Positions 24,895 to 36,826 of a DNA stretch of 64,000 bases are shown here, piece after piece. Positions within the stretch are counted from its first letter, which is position 1. Every line of letters begins with the position of its first letter. The notes under the pieces were generated by a model. It saw nothing but the letters and a program-made list of their open reading frames with translations. It was not told where the DNA came from and searched no databases. The stretch spans positions 1,736,001-1,800,000 of the forward strand of contig LR746272.1 in assembly GCA_902729315.2 (NCBI GenBank). The letters are read 5' to 3'. The position numbers were made by a program, and so were the translations under genes. The stretch is from Spirodela intermedia (Eukaryota; Streptophyta; Magnoliopsida; Alismatales; Araceae).

Positions 24895-26129
24895 ATGGGG
24901 AGGCAACCTTGCTGCGATAAAGTGGGGCTCAAGAAGGGGCCATGGACTTCCGAGGAGGACAAGAAGCTCATCAACTTCATCCTCACCAATGGGCATTGCT
25001 GCTGGAGGGCTGTTCCAAAGCTTGCCGGTCGGTGTTTCCTCTCTCTCTCTCTCTCTCTAGGATAACTGCCTACTGGGTTGTTTTTTTGGAGGAAAGCCAT
25101 CTCTTTTTCGACGCACTCATCAGGACATTGTTTATGGTGCTCGATTGATCTGGGAGTTCATAGTTTCCTCTCTCCCATTAAAAAAAAAGGACAACCTTGG
25201 GAACTGCGTGGTATCAGAAAGGCGTCTTTCAAGTGTGCTTCTTCCTAATACCTCATTTAGACGACAAAAACGGACCATCGGGGCCCATGGCTAATGGGGC
25301 TACTTCTTCCTTCTGAACCCTCGTGACGGGAAACCTTCATCCTGCCGCAGGGCTCTTGAGGTGTGGGAAGAGCTGCAGGCTACGGTGGACCAACTATCTC
25401 CGGCCGGACTTGAAGAGAGGCCTCCTATCAGAGTCTGAGGAGCAGATTGTTATCGACCTTCACGCAAAGCTCGGCAACAGGTTCTTCCTCGCTGCCCTCC
25501 TCGTCGTGGCTGTTCTTCGCCGTCTTTTGCTGTACACAAAAGGTGTATTTATTTATCGATTGCGTCGGTGAAGGTGGTCGAAGATCGCAGCGAATCTCCC
25601 CGGAAGAACCGACAACGAGATCAAGAACCACTGGAACACCCACATCAAGAAGAAGCTGAAGAAGATGGGGATCGACCCGCAAACCCACAAGCCCCTCGAC
25701 TCGTGCGACGGGGGTGGCCAGAGAGGAGAAGAACAAATGGCTGAAGTGGGTGCGGGCGCCGAGACGGCCTCCAAGAAGTTTCCGAGGTCAACGGGGGAGG
25801 TGGATGAGGAGTGGAAATCTCAGAGCTTCTGCACAGACGAGGTGCCCGTGATTCTCCCCGAGGAGATGATGGTTCCTCCGGCCTCGACTGTTACCTCAAT
25901 CTCCCCCTCTTCCCCCTCCTCCTCCTCAATTAACTCGGCGAAGGTCGAGGAAAACCAACTGGCCTGTATAAACTGGTCAGAGTCCATCCCCTGGTGGATC
26001 TTGGATGAGAGTGAAGGATGGGACTTGCTCTGGGACCACAGTGAGGGTGGACTGGCCGTGGAGGACCCTTTCAGCGACTATGGGAGCTCCGTCCTTGATC
26101 AAGACTCCTGGAGTTTCTCTCTCCAGTGA
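24895..26129 (+). CDS. R2R3-MYB transcription factor, MYB20/42/43/85-like
   Basis: Nuclear DNA-binding transcription factor. In Arabidopsis this subgroup regulates lignin and secondary wall genes. Exons 24895-25027, 25351-25480 and 25574-26129 give 272 residues; the 133-bp and 130-bp first exons are the usual R2R3-MYB sizes. R2 (about residues 14-64) has [26 protein letters not shown] and the subgroup-typical [14 protein letters not shown]3 (about 67-115) has [20 protein letters not shown] followed by [15 protein letters not shown]. The C-terminal region holds SFCTDEVPV, the motif I recall for this subgroup, plus an acidic Trp-rich tail ([16 protein letters not shown]) that looks like an activation domain. 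The start MGRQPCC is the family start; an in-frame ATG 18 bp upstream is an alternative. Intron 2 is only 93 bp and uses an AAG acceptor. I cannot tell which of the four Arabidopsis paralogues is closest. Confidence 0.93.
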
Positions 26130-27894
26130 CCTCTACCTCTCTGGCCTCCGACCATTTCACGCGATTTCCTGCGACGGCGGAAGCAGGGATGAAGTCCGAG
26201 AGCACGCCACTTGACTTCTCTCTTCCTCTCTCCCTCTCTTCTCTCTGTAGATGGGCGGAGATTTTTCATGTATGGGAAGAGTAAATATCCACCAGAGGAA
26301 GAAGACGCCGAGTCCGCAATGAAAGTCTGTAACCTCTCTACCCTCCCCCTCCCCCGCAACTCCATGCACGACTTATGTACATACAAACCATCTGTCATTC
26401 TCTCTCTCTCTCTCTCCACTAGTTTCCTCGTGCGGTTCACTTCTGAACGAGAGGGTTCTCTCCGTGCCGGCACGCAGGGTTGCCGTAACAGGAGGCAGCG
26501 ATACCATCTCGAATCCGCGGATGGGGGAGAGAGATGGAAAGGCAGAGAGAGTCGATCAGTGCCAACTATCTGAACTCATCGTATCGATTTCCCCATCCAC
26601 CTTCCTCATCAAAGACCCCAGAAAGTGAAGCCGTACGTCTTACAGCCAACATAATTACAAGAGGGGAGCTGATATCCTCCCGATTCAGAGGAGATAGAGA
26701 TAGAGAGCGAGAGCGAGAGCGAGAGCGAGAGAGAGAGAGAGAGAGACATCTTTTCATTATCCATTGATATGATTTAGAAGGGAGGGAATGCGAGCAGTGA
26801 TCAGCAGAAGAGTCGAGGTGTCGTCCCTTCTATGCGGGTGTAATTAATGGAGGCTGCCAAGTGCCAAGAGGAGGAGCCATGGCCGTCTTCTATCCCGGTC
26901 CATACGCGTGGGGGATCTTAAACGTTAAAGGCCTTCGAGATGACACTTGATCTGCTTTTAAGAGCTGGACAGAGACAAAGAGGAGGGGTGGGTTATGACG
27001 GCATCCGCGACAAGGATAAGAGCCGCTGAGTCTCACCGAGAACCGACGAGAGGAGTTTGACCAGAGGAAAGGAGACAACTCGTCTTTGACTTGCGCGGCT
27101 CCTTCGGAATTAAGTACGACTGCAAGGAAGACCAGCACCGCTTCTTTTGGATCTACCCAAAGGAGATAGGGACGGACGGATAGAGGGAGTAGACTCTGCT
27201 CTCGGTCAGCCGGATGAACGCGGCAATGGAAGTCTTTGAGAGGAGAGCTTTCTGTTAAAGGCATTTATAATCGTGGCGTAGAGGGGTGAGAGGGTTGGAC
27301 TTGGGAGGCTGCAGCTGGCATCCATCTTTAGTGGCCAGAAGCTCCACCTTTCCTTCTTCTGGAGTATCTCGCGCTTCTGTTTTATTGTGCCTCTCTCTCT
27401 CTCTCTCTAGATATATCTGTCTATATCTCTTTCTTAGTTTTCACTTACGTACGATTCTTCTGGAATTCAGCTCTCTCTCTCTCTCTCTATATATATATCG
27501 CTTTCTCTCTCTTTCGGTGGTCAAACCAGGGACATTCCCGTTCAGAAGTTTTACGAAAGATTTGGGTTCAAATCAGCCTTGTGGGAGTGTGAATGCGGAG
27601 GCAGATGTCCATCTTTTGAGTTCTTCCGCCGCGTGGGGACAATTCTGCCGTTGCTCATCAATTGTGGTCAACACCGCACAGGATATTTAGCTCCGTTGTT
27701 GTCGTGAGTCCGGTCTCTCTCTCTCTCTCTCTCTCCCGATCTCCATATCTATCTATCCCTGTGATTACACCAGAATCCTACAGCTGCTGGTGAAAAAGAG
27801 GGTGAGCCCCACCCGGTCATCCCCTCCGACAACTGTCTCTCCTCCATCCCCATATCTATCTCTGTGATTACAGCAGCTCTAGGCGCTGCCTAGA

Positions 27895-27904
27895 GAATTC
27901 TAAG

Positions 27905-27950
<46 letters not shown>

Positions 27951-27993
27951 CCACCTTGATAGCCGACAATCATCTCTCTCTCTCTTAGAATTC
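27895..27993. repeat. Inverted repeat with GA/CT arms
   Basis: GAATTCTAAGAG at 27,895-27,906 is followed by a GA tract, a short spacer with ACCTTGATAGCCGACAATCA, a CT tract, and then the exact reverse complement CTCTTAGAATTC at 27,982-27,993. The transcript could fold into a hairpin of more than 20 bp of GA:CU pairs capped by the 12-bp perfect ends. Confidence 0.8.
27908..27947. repeat. (GA)n microsatellite
   Basis: About 20 GA units forming one arm of the inverted repeat at 27,895-27,993. Confidence 0.95.
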
Positions 27994-28741
27994 AGAGGCT
28001 GTGGATCTGACGGCGGAGAGCTGACTTCCACACACATCACGCTGAGGTCATGTTGATGTTATGTATGCAAGACTTCAACGGCTCGGTTAATTCCCTCCCC
28101 AGTCGTCTCCCACGTAATCCCTCATTCCACTTGGGCGCACGCGTGTGCGCAGACAAAAGAATCTTTCTCAGATTTTGCGCCTTCCTCGCCTCTGAATCTA
28201 AAGAGACTCCATCGAAGATCCCGCCAGCGCCATCAGTTACTGCCACCGCCTTCACCCGTTGACTACCAAAGGTTGACCTACCAAGACCAGCTGCGGAGAA
28301 CACGCCTCTCGTTGAGATCTAATCACCATCTGGTGCAACTCCGCCGCCAAATCATGTGAAATCGTTTTAAACCATGGGAAGGCGATAGAGCTTTCAGTTC
28401 TTATCATTTACGACGCATTAGATCATGCGACTTTGGTGGGGACTCTCTCATACGCTGACATGTGGATGGAGAAGATTAGGTCGGTTCATCTCATGCTATC
28501 AATATGTTGGACATTGCAGTGGCAGGAGAATCTCTCCCCCCCTCCCCGCACATGTCGTCATGCCGGCGATCCTTCCCTCCATTAATGGAGTCCTCGGTGG
28601 GCTTAAAGCAAATTGGAGTTAAAACAAACCATGACGACGAAAGAAGAACACCATCAAAGACACTGGGATTACAGTACAGCGGGGAGACCCCTAAAGGTGG
28701 CCTCTTTGTCTACTGACAAGTGCAGAAAGATAGACATAGAG

Positions 28742-28744
<3 letters not shown>

Positions 28745-28772
<28 letters not shown>
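28745..28772. repeat. (GA)n microsatellite
   Basis: Run of about 14 GA units in the MYB-NOP53 intergenic region. Confidence 0.95.
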
Positions 28773-28776
<4 letters not shown>

Positions 28777-29956
28777 GTGTACCAGATACTCGGTTAACAC
28801 GGGGATCCATGGGGAGATGCCGGAAAAGGGCACGCGAGGGTAGGTTAGTGCGGTTGCAGGCTGGAAAACTTTCTCGCAGGAAAAGATATAAGCGCCCACA
28901 GTGGGTCACAAACGGCGCCCCCCGGACCCCCATGCGGCGGAACCCGGCCCCCCGCTCTAATCCGCTTCCCTCTCCGTGGTGGGTGTCGGGGAAAAGCCGA
29001 GGGCCGACCCAATCGACAGCGGCGACAGGCTCGCCCACCGCCGGACTGGAAAAAAAGAAGATGAGCGGGTTGGTGACAACGGGAAAGGGCCCCTTTCACG
29101 GCTGCCCGGCGGGACGTGAAGAGTGGACGAGAGTCAGCGCCAGGAGATGACGGAGGCGACAATTCGCTTCACAGAGGGAATGCTTCCACGGTCCATTTAT
29201 TGGGGAAGGGGACCGCCGCAGGCGTCCTGTTCGTCTTAAATGGGTCTGAGAGTGCATTAATAGTGCACAGCTCAGAGGAGGAAGAAGCGATTCATGTAGC
29301 CTCTCTTTCTAACTCGTGTTACACCCCACCCGGTAGATCAAGCGCCGCTAAAGAGAGAGAGAGAATAAGGCGCGGCGCAGCAGAGCTGGTCGGAGTCTGC
29401 TGCCTTGCGCCGCATGTGCCGCATGTGGGCATTGTCGGTGCGCCGGCTTATCATCGTCTACCTTGTGAGGGCAGTGACGGCGTGTATACGTCCGCGGGAG
29501 ACATCTCTCTCTCTCCCTCTCTCATCTCATTCCACATAACCACGCCGACAGGGATGCGAGAGGGCCTGCTGCGGCCGGGTCTGACATCCGCCGGTGGTAG
29601 GTCAACTGCATGGGCCCAACGTAGTCCATGCATTTCACAAAACCAAACAAAGATCACACCATACATGGAACACCCCTCCGATGATCGCGAGTTGACCGAT
29701 AGAGAGAAGGGAGCACCAATGGCCTCTGACTAGAATAATATATTGATTTCAATAGTCGGAGGAACAAATATACTGAAGAAAATCCAATAATTCCGGAGGA
29801 AAAAAATTACGCGATTCATATTTTATGCGTAATTAAGCAACAACTTCATCTGGGAAGGAGCAGCACGCCCAGCTGGGACATTCAGCGCCTGCAGACGACA
29901 CAATAACAAAATAAGAATAATAATTCTTATTATTTAACGACAGAATTCTATGAAAA

Positions 29957-32900
29957 TTATCGGAAATAATATATTAAACTAGAATAAAACCTGGAAAATT
30001 TGGCTCTGGGCACCACTAGGCCCCGCTTCTCGAGGCTCTTGAACCGGTCCCTAGCAAGAGTATAGCATCCCTATATACACCAACAGGGATCGCATTATGA
30101 GGGGGGGGAAAGATTTATAAAAATATTAATAAAAAAATAAAAAAAATAAATGTTTTTTTTTAAAAAACTATGACAGAAGAACATGATAGATAAACAGCAG
30201 ACCTTGAGCTTCCGCAGGGACCCAGAGATATCTTCTGACAGCTGAACCTGCATTGGGGCCGGTTGGAATCTGCAATGGGAGAAATCAGCAGAGACAACGA
30301 GGCTTCAGCTCCTGCTTTGGTAATTTCAGGGGTAATTAAATAATCCAGAAAAGAAAAGAAAAAAAAAAAGAAAAAAAAAAAAAAAAAAAAAAAAACACCC
30401 AACCACATTACACAAGGTTTTCACCAGATGGCTTGCAGAAAGCGAGGAGTTTAGTTAAATGGGTACTGATGGGATTACTTGTGCTTTCCCAGGCGAGGTG
30501 GGGCACATTTGAGCCTCTCGTGCTTAGCAGTGACCCGTCTGACACGTCTTCTATCCTTCTCTTCATCTTCCTGTGCTATTTCTTCGATTATGTTCGGCAG
30601 ACTGTCAAGGGAGAGAAGTTATAAAAGGAGTTCCAAAGCTTTCTGACTAGGATCACCACAACCAGTGGAAAGAAACTGAAGAACACCCACCAGTTGATTT
30701 CCTTGGACACATGCTCTCGCTTCTTTGCCTCTGCCTCTGCCTTCATCCGCTGCTTCCGTCTGGATCTCCGGTTCATCTCCACGCGAGTGACTCGCTTTGT
30801 CTTCGTCGTTCTGTGCAGAGAAAAAAAAAAAGAGAGCCTGTAAAGGGAGTTCATAGCCATCTCAATGAACGGTTAGGTTTTCATGAAAAGGGATGGCTCT
30901 CCTAGTCTACAGATTATTTAACCAAAATAAAAAATAAAAAATGCTGGCGAGAAAAGCTTACTTCTTTAATGCTACCAACTAAAGGTCACTAAAAGCGCCA
31001 ACGTGGGGTAAAGTAAACCAAAACAAGTAACAGAGAAGACAGGTGCGCTTGGGAAAGCGATTAGGAACTTCGTGGCCCGAGTAGCAAGTCAGAAAGTGAG
31101 GGTCGGTAGTAGGGGGGTGAGGATGGTCCACCCAGGAGTGGCCAAAAGAGACACGACGACTGTGTATTAGACAGGGCAGAAAAAAAAAAGCTCAAGTCAC
31201 TCGGACAGTGTGGGAGGAGGAATGGATTGAGAGGTAAGAAATTCAGCTTCAGACATAAAGTATTGGGGATATGGATATCTAAATCAGAATTAAATTCATT
31301 TCAGGCTTCGATCTCTGACATCTCTCCAAAGCACAAGAACCATCCGGAAATTAAAAAAAGATAATGGATTTTTATAGAAAGCAAGATCAGACCTCTGCAA
31401 ATGATTGATATCGCCACTGCCTTCGGCTTCCTCCTCTGAGTCGTCATTTCCGTCAGATGCATCAAGAAAATACTTCTGAAAAGGACATTAAAACAACCCT
31501 GTTGGTGTTCAAGCTGGAAGCTGATCCAAATGAGATGTGGGCCAGAAGGTTAATTTGTTTATACTAGCAGAATTTTCGTTTCAGTCAAACCGATGTGCTT
31601 TTAACATTGAGGATCATGAGAAGTACTGATATTGTTAACACCATAAAAAAACATGATTTCTAAGCGATTATCGAGTTTAAAGTTAATGAAAATTTTCCAT
31701 TCATAGCATTTCGCACAGCATTCATGCACAACTTACTTCATCTTCTTCAACCACTTCCCCATAAATTTTTAGCGGCACTGGTTGAGGTCCCAACTCGTTC
31801 TGGTACATTTTTCTCATCTCAACTGCAACAGCTTCGGCTAATGAATCCTATAATTACAAGAGAAGGATGCATGAAAATCTATATGAATAATGACGACATT
31901 TGGAACAATAATGGAGGGACGGAATACCTGATGAGCTTCAAATGGTGGATTGAAAGAGCATCCGGGAGGTTCTACTTCAACTGCTGGGATGTGTGAAACT
32001 GCTGACTTCTGTTCAACACCGATGTAAACAAGCGTTTTACTCTTTGGGGAAAAAATCAAAAGTAAATCGAGTGAGCCAAAAAAAAAAAAAGCGATGAGAG
32101 AGAAATAAGCTCCAATTCTCTGAATTCGACCAAAAGTTAGACAACGAGAGTTTGAAATATGGCGCATTGGAACGAGATGACAATCATGATTACAGTCTTA
32201 CAAACTAGATTGGAACCTGGAGACAGTAGGACCCTATGCAAATGACGTTTTCTAACTCATACAAATACCTTCCCAATATCTTATTAAAAATAATATCTGC
32301 ACCTAGTTGCTGGAGTCCCAGTGGCAGTCAACCTAGTTTAGACATCAGCAAGGATCTTCACCTCCCAGCCAAAGGGAACTGAGGTCAAGAGGACCAAAAC
32401 ACAAGAGAGATACATGTGTCAGGTTCTCCACATACGCTTGGCAGCTCGGCAAAAGAAACTACACCAGATTTCCCACTCAAACAATTTCCAGTATGAGAGA
32501 ATACATTAGGATTCTAAATTAAGCGCAGGTTGCGTGGGTAGACTGCCAAATCAAATTCTCAAAACCACATCTACGACAGCTTTCCTGAAAGGAGCCTAAG
32601 TTGAATCCACAGTTTCCTTTCGATAATGAAGATACACAACTAACTGCGTCCATGAAATAAGAAGCCTCACAAAAAGAAGAAGAAAAACAATTTATGGTAT
32701 TAATTTCAAAGATTTTACCTTCTTGGGTTGCTGGTTCTCCTTTTCTGCAATTTGACAGATGAAAAGGCAATCAAAAGAATGTGTAATCTCTCCAAAAGAC
32801 AAGAAAAAAAGAAATTTCCAATACCATCTTCACTCCATATATCAGTAAGTCCAGAAGCCAAGCTGTTTCCATCCTATAAAAAATAAATTCAGGAAAAGGA

Positions 32901-35900
32901 AAACAAGGTAACGATCTGTTTCCAAATTCTTCTTTCAAAATGTTGTTGCACCTTTTCTTTAAATGCACACCTTTACAGCTTCGACATTTTTAGGTTCTGA
33001 ACTTGAAATTGCTTTTCTTTTCTTCTCGGACTTCCTCAGTGTTGAGGATGGAACTGGCTGAACAAAGGAGTTCCTCTGCAGTATGCTATCATAATGGAGA
33101 ATTTTATCCCTGTGTTTTTCAATTTTTCGTTTGATCGGAATATCTGGAAAAAAAAATGTGACAGTCAGATCATAAATTATGGACATGGAAGAGAATACCG
33201 TGTAAATACAAAACACTCTCAATGCTGGCATGATAGTACATAAAACACCTCTGAAAAAGGCAATGAACCCGAATTACTTTCATTGAAGGACAACAGAAGA
33301 GATTCACGTTGCAAAAAACACTCCCTAAAAATATTTGTACAAACTTCGTCATGGCTGTGACTCATGGAACTGGGCAGTGTTTCAAAATTTTGAAAACATT
33401 GATGCATCAATTTGTTCACTTCTAAGACATCCCCCCAAGATTAAATGAGCATATATTGGAGCCAGAACAAGTCTATTTTTCTTCCCTTGATTGAAATTAG
33501 AAAAAACCGTGCGCAACAAGGAGAATAAGCAAAACCATGGAAGTAATAAATAGAGAGAAACCTCGAAATCACCTAAATTTCTTCTGAAATAAGAATTTAA
33601 TGCAGAAGATCATGAGCTAAATCTCTCACCAACCGTTTAACCCCCTCGAACAAAGAGGATCGTGAGCACAGTCCTTCCCTCCAGTAAACTGCGTCCTCCC
33701 AGACCAATCCAATTAAGAAGAGATTCTATGTATCCTCCATCACACGGAGATCATTATGTTGAAATAGGGATAAGTATAGTCTAGTGAGGTGCAGAGATTT
33801 CCTAACTAGAAGATTATCAACTTCAAAGCTGCATCCAACCTGAACACTCCAAGTGACATGAGGTAGCCATAAAATTATTTCTTCACAGTGCAAGGAAAGA
33901 AGAAGCACAATGACTAGGAGGGACATTGAATTCGGTAGAGGAGCTAACGAGAACATTGAATTGTGATATTATAGTATCATTGCATGATGCTCACAGCCAA
34001 ACTCTCCCCCTCTTGACATGAAAAACACGCACTAAACGGCAAACCATCAGTATCCTAGAATATAACAATGTCATTGTGGCCAGCATGATGACATAACATC
34101 TTCACTCACCCATTCGCAGAGTCCTCTAACATTAATATCGACGGCCTCCAAGATTTGACAGCACATAGTAAAGCGGCCGGATAGATGATTGCAGAACAAC
34201 ATAGTTTTTGGTCCCATGTAAGCATAAATGGAAGAGGCAGCCAGCCTGAACATGCAGTAATGAGGCATCAATTGGTGAATGGACACTAAAATGGCCACAC
34301 GTACCCTGGTGGTAGTGACAGTTTCAAGGATGAAAATTAACAACAATGATTGTCACCACAGTACAGGAAAGTTTGCCAGTAGGTGGACGGCAATGGTTAT
34401 GTTGAACAGTGGCAATTATACACAACCCTCTTCTCTTTTCTTCATCCACGTCTCCTCTCCTTCACTCCTACCCAAACAGGGAATGAAGGAGAGGAGACGA
34501 GGATGGAGTAGTGAGGAAACCTCAAAATGAAATTACCTGGAATAGGTCTAAAAATAAGTTCACTGTGATAAAATTTCGTGCCTCTTTTATAGGAGAAGAA
34601 AAAGAGGCCCTCTCTTACTGAATTCTTAACTGACTCTTAATGCATTGGACTCTTAACAGACAACTTAATTAGCTTGTCTCTTTTCTAAAATAGAACAAAC
34701 TAAGATCAGGAAAATTAAGCATCTAACATAAACCACATTTCCTCTGCCATCTTGGCTGCGCTAGTGGGTGACATCATTCAGTGGTAACGGCAATAGATAG
34801 TCCTCACAATGCAAATATAGGTTTGAAAATTGTACCAGGTTATAGATATGGTGAGTGACTAAGAGTAATTAACATGGTCGTAAATTGCAGGCCCAGCGCT
34901 TGTGCACGTTTTGGTGGCAGTGGCAGCAGCAGAAGGTAGAATTCAATGGGTTAGCAACAATCCCGGACTATGATGGCAGTAGGAGACCACCGTGATGGTA
35001 AATAGTTTAGGTGATATGCAACAACAGGGGTGAATGGAGTGTGATTGTATGGAGACAGTAATGCCAGAATGTGCATATTTTCGAGGATTTTTTACGCTTA
35101 TATATTGTTTAGTAGAATTCGGGAATTAAATTAATTCTGAGACGAATTGTACTCGACAAAAAGGATAACGTTAAAATTTATTCTAAAAAGAGTAAAAAAT
35201 GAACACTCTCTTACTTTTTTTTTATTTACATTAGAGCGGATGTAAGTTCAAAAAAACACTCTCATCATACATTTGCAAGGATTCCCAGCCTACTACCTCC
35301 TAAGGAAGCCTTCCCAGTTGGCTTCCATGCACATGGGAAAGTTCCAACATTCCCAGGTAGCATGCTGAACAAAGATACGTAAAACTTAAGAGCATCTGAG
35401 GAACAAAAAGTGGACAACAAAACTCTTCGTACACAGCCGCCGCTACTGGGTGGATCCAATTATGCTGCTTTGAAGGCAAACTAACCATCTCAGCAAAGAT
35501 AATATTTCCAAACCTGGTCATGCTGACCCTCTTATGCATCGTCAATCATGACCTTTAGAGGTCATTCTATCTTCGAGCGAATCCTTAAAAAAGGTACAAC
35601 ATATAAATCATTGTTCGAGTGAATCCTTCGACAAAGCTTCGTGATGTGTTGAAGCATTTTCTCCGCTTATAACTGGTATAAATGGTGAAGTACAGACTGC
35701 ACGACATGTCCTAACATATGCTTATCATCGACATATTTCCTCGCAAAGTTGACAAAAGGCATGAGAACCGTCCGTCCTCTACGCGCATAAAAAGCTTTCC
35801 CTGAACATCCTACAGCAAATCGGAATGTACTAGCTTCCAGCACAGTTCTAATGACAACACAACCTCCTACATCGGACAACAAATGTCTAAGCTTCCACAG

Positions 35901-36253
35901 CAGAACCCAATTTATGACCGTCGATTGGTCGTCAGAAAGCCACAGTAAGCGAAACACGAGAAATTCCCCCAAGCAGCACTCAGCATACAATCGACGACCG
36001 TTCGTCAGAGAGGCAACCAAAACCCACCGAATCAGCGGCATTCTCAAGAGAATTACACCAGGGCGCAGAGGAGTATATTACCTTTGGAAGACTTGTCATA
36101 GTAGAACAGTGAGTCGCTGGGGACTGAGGAGAGGTTGCCGCCGCTGTGGGAGTCCTTGGTGGCCTTCTCGAAGTACTCCTCTATGTCCGCCGTAGATATG
36201 TTCGCCCTCCACGCCTTCTTCCCCTTTCGCGACGTCTTCGCCTTCTTCCCCAT
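29957..36253 (-). CDS. NOP53: NOP53/SMO4-type 60S ribosome biogenesis protein
   Basis: Nucleolar protein of the Nop53 family (GLTSCR2 in humans, SMO4 in Arabidopsis), needed for late 60S pre-ribosome and rRNA maturation. Eleven exons in transcript order: 36253-36082, 33143-32971, 32873-32825, 32744-32719, 32008-31928, 31847-31737, 31475-31393, 30810-30691, 30601-30479, 30269-30203 and 30070-29957. Phases join exactly to 372 residues plus stop. Family marks are the N-terminal KGKKAWRANISTADIEEYFE, then IPIKRKIEKHRDKIL, IPAVEVEPPGCSFNPPFEAH, the TKTKRVTRVEMNRRSRRKQR basic coiled-coil region, FQPAPMQVQLSEDISGSLRK, and LARDRFKSLEKRGLVVPRAK near the C-terminus. The final residues (SRFYSSLIYYFR) are not as basic as I expect for the family, so the last stop may be allele- or clade-specific. 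Intron 1 is 2.9 kb. The exon LPNIIEEIAQEDEEK (30,601-30,479) fills the only gap. Confidence 0.92.
34443..34505. repeat. Short hairpin-forming inverted repeat in NOP53 intron 1
   Basis: The 22-bp arms at 34,443-34,464 and 34,484-34,505 are reverse complements with one mismatch; the core CGTCTCCTCTCCTTCA pairs perfectly. The loop is 19 nt. Some weaker pairing continues outward for about 6 bp. No TIR transposon body was recognised around it. Confidence 0.85.
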
Positions 36254-36286
36254 GGTCACAGCGTTGACGAAGGACGGGGAGACCAG

Positions 36287-36333
<47 letters not shown>

Positions 36334-36826
36334 TGTTAGGGTTCCCTAAGCGAGAGAACCGGGAGGATGAACTTTCTGAGACTAGGCGGCGGCATCTCAC
36401 ATCTCGCTGCATATTTTCAATTACATCCTCAGCATCTCGCGTAAAATACTTCACCCCATACTTTTATAATATTATCTTTACAGCCCCCAGTATCCTGCTA
36501 CATAATAAAATATATACGTACTCACCCCGGGTGGGAAGGGGAAGAAATCGTCGAGGGGACCCGGCCCGGCCCGGCCGGTTCCGGAGAAACCCGACTCCGA
36601 GCCAATAAAGAGTAATCAAAAGGTATATTTGGGAAATCACACAGAGCATATCCTTGACATCAAGTAAGGACATAAACACAATGGAAATCCAACATATGAT
36701 CTATATGTAATTTCCCCATACCAACCCTTTCCCTCCAACATCAAGATGGCGAGAGAAAGAGAGAGAGACGGGGTTTGCCAGAGGACCTCACGTTATTCCT
36801 ACAGACAGTAGATGAGAGAGAGGGGC
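36254..36826 (-). promoter_or_regulatory. NOP53 promoter and leader between NOP53 and JAZ
   Basis: 573 bp upstream of the NOP53 start, which is also the 3' flank of the JAZ gene on the same strand. It holds a (CT)20 leader tract (36,291-36,330 on the minus strand), a telo-box-like AACCCTAA (36,336-36,343, minus strand) and a GC block with repeated GGCCCGGCCC near 36,560. Telo-boxes near the start are a known feature of plant ribosome biogenesis promoters. Confidence 0.6.
36291..36330. repeat. (AG)20 microsatellite in the NOP53 leader
   Basis: Perfect 40-bp AG run; on the transcribed strand it is CT, ending 37 bp before the NOP53 start codon. It probably lies in the 5' UTR. Confidence 0.95.

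Larger units (their letters stand above)
26130..29956. other. Intergenic region rich in GA/CT microsatellites
   Basis: 3.8 kb between the MYB stop and the 3' end of the convergent NOP53 gene. It includes GA/CT tracts at about 26,398-26,418, 26,694-26,746, 27,389-27,409, 27,471-27,488, 27,715-27,734, 27,908-27,947 and 28,745-28,772, and a GC-rich block at 28,880-29,150. The longest open frame (29,116-29,733) starts at GTG and resembles nothing known. I see no supported gene here. Confidence 0.6.

Noticed and set aside
27550-27590. GGTTCAAATC, resembling a tRNA T-loop
   Set aside because: No matching acceptor stem, D-arm or anticodon arm can be paired around it.
29116-29733. 205-codon open frame between the MYB and NOP53 genes
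   Set aside because: It starts at GTG, has low-complexity GC-rich composition, overlaps an open frame on the other strand and resembles no family. Long frames are expected by chance in GC-rich sequence.
30360-30395. Poly-A run that might mark a retroposed transcript
   Set aside because: It lies in a NOP53 intron next to the FQPAP exon, has no retroposon body and no target-site duplication; simple homopolymer expansion suffices.
35667-36047. 126-codon minus-strand frame in NOP53 intron 1
   Set aside because: No ATG-supported start, no family resemblance, and it lies between two well-defined NOP53 exons.
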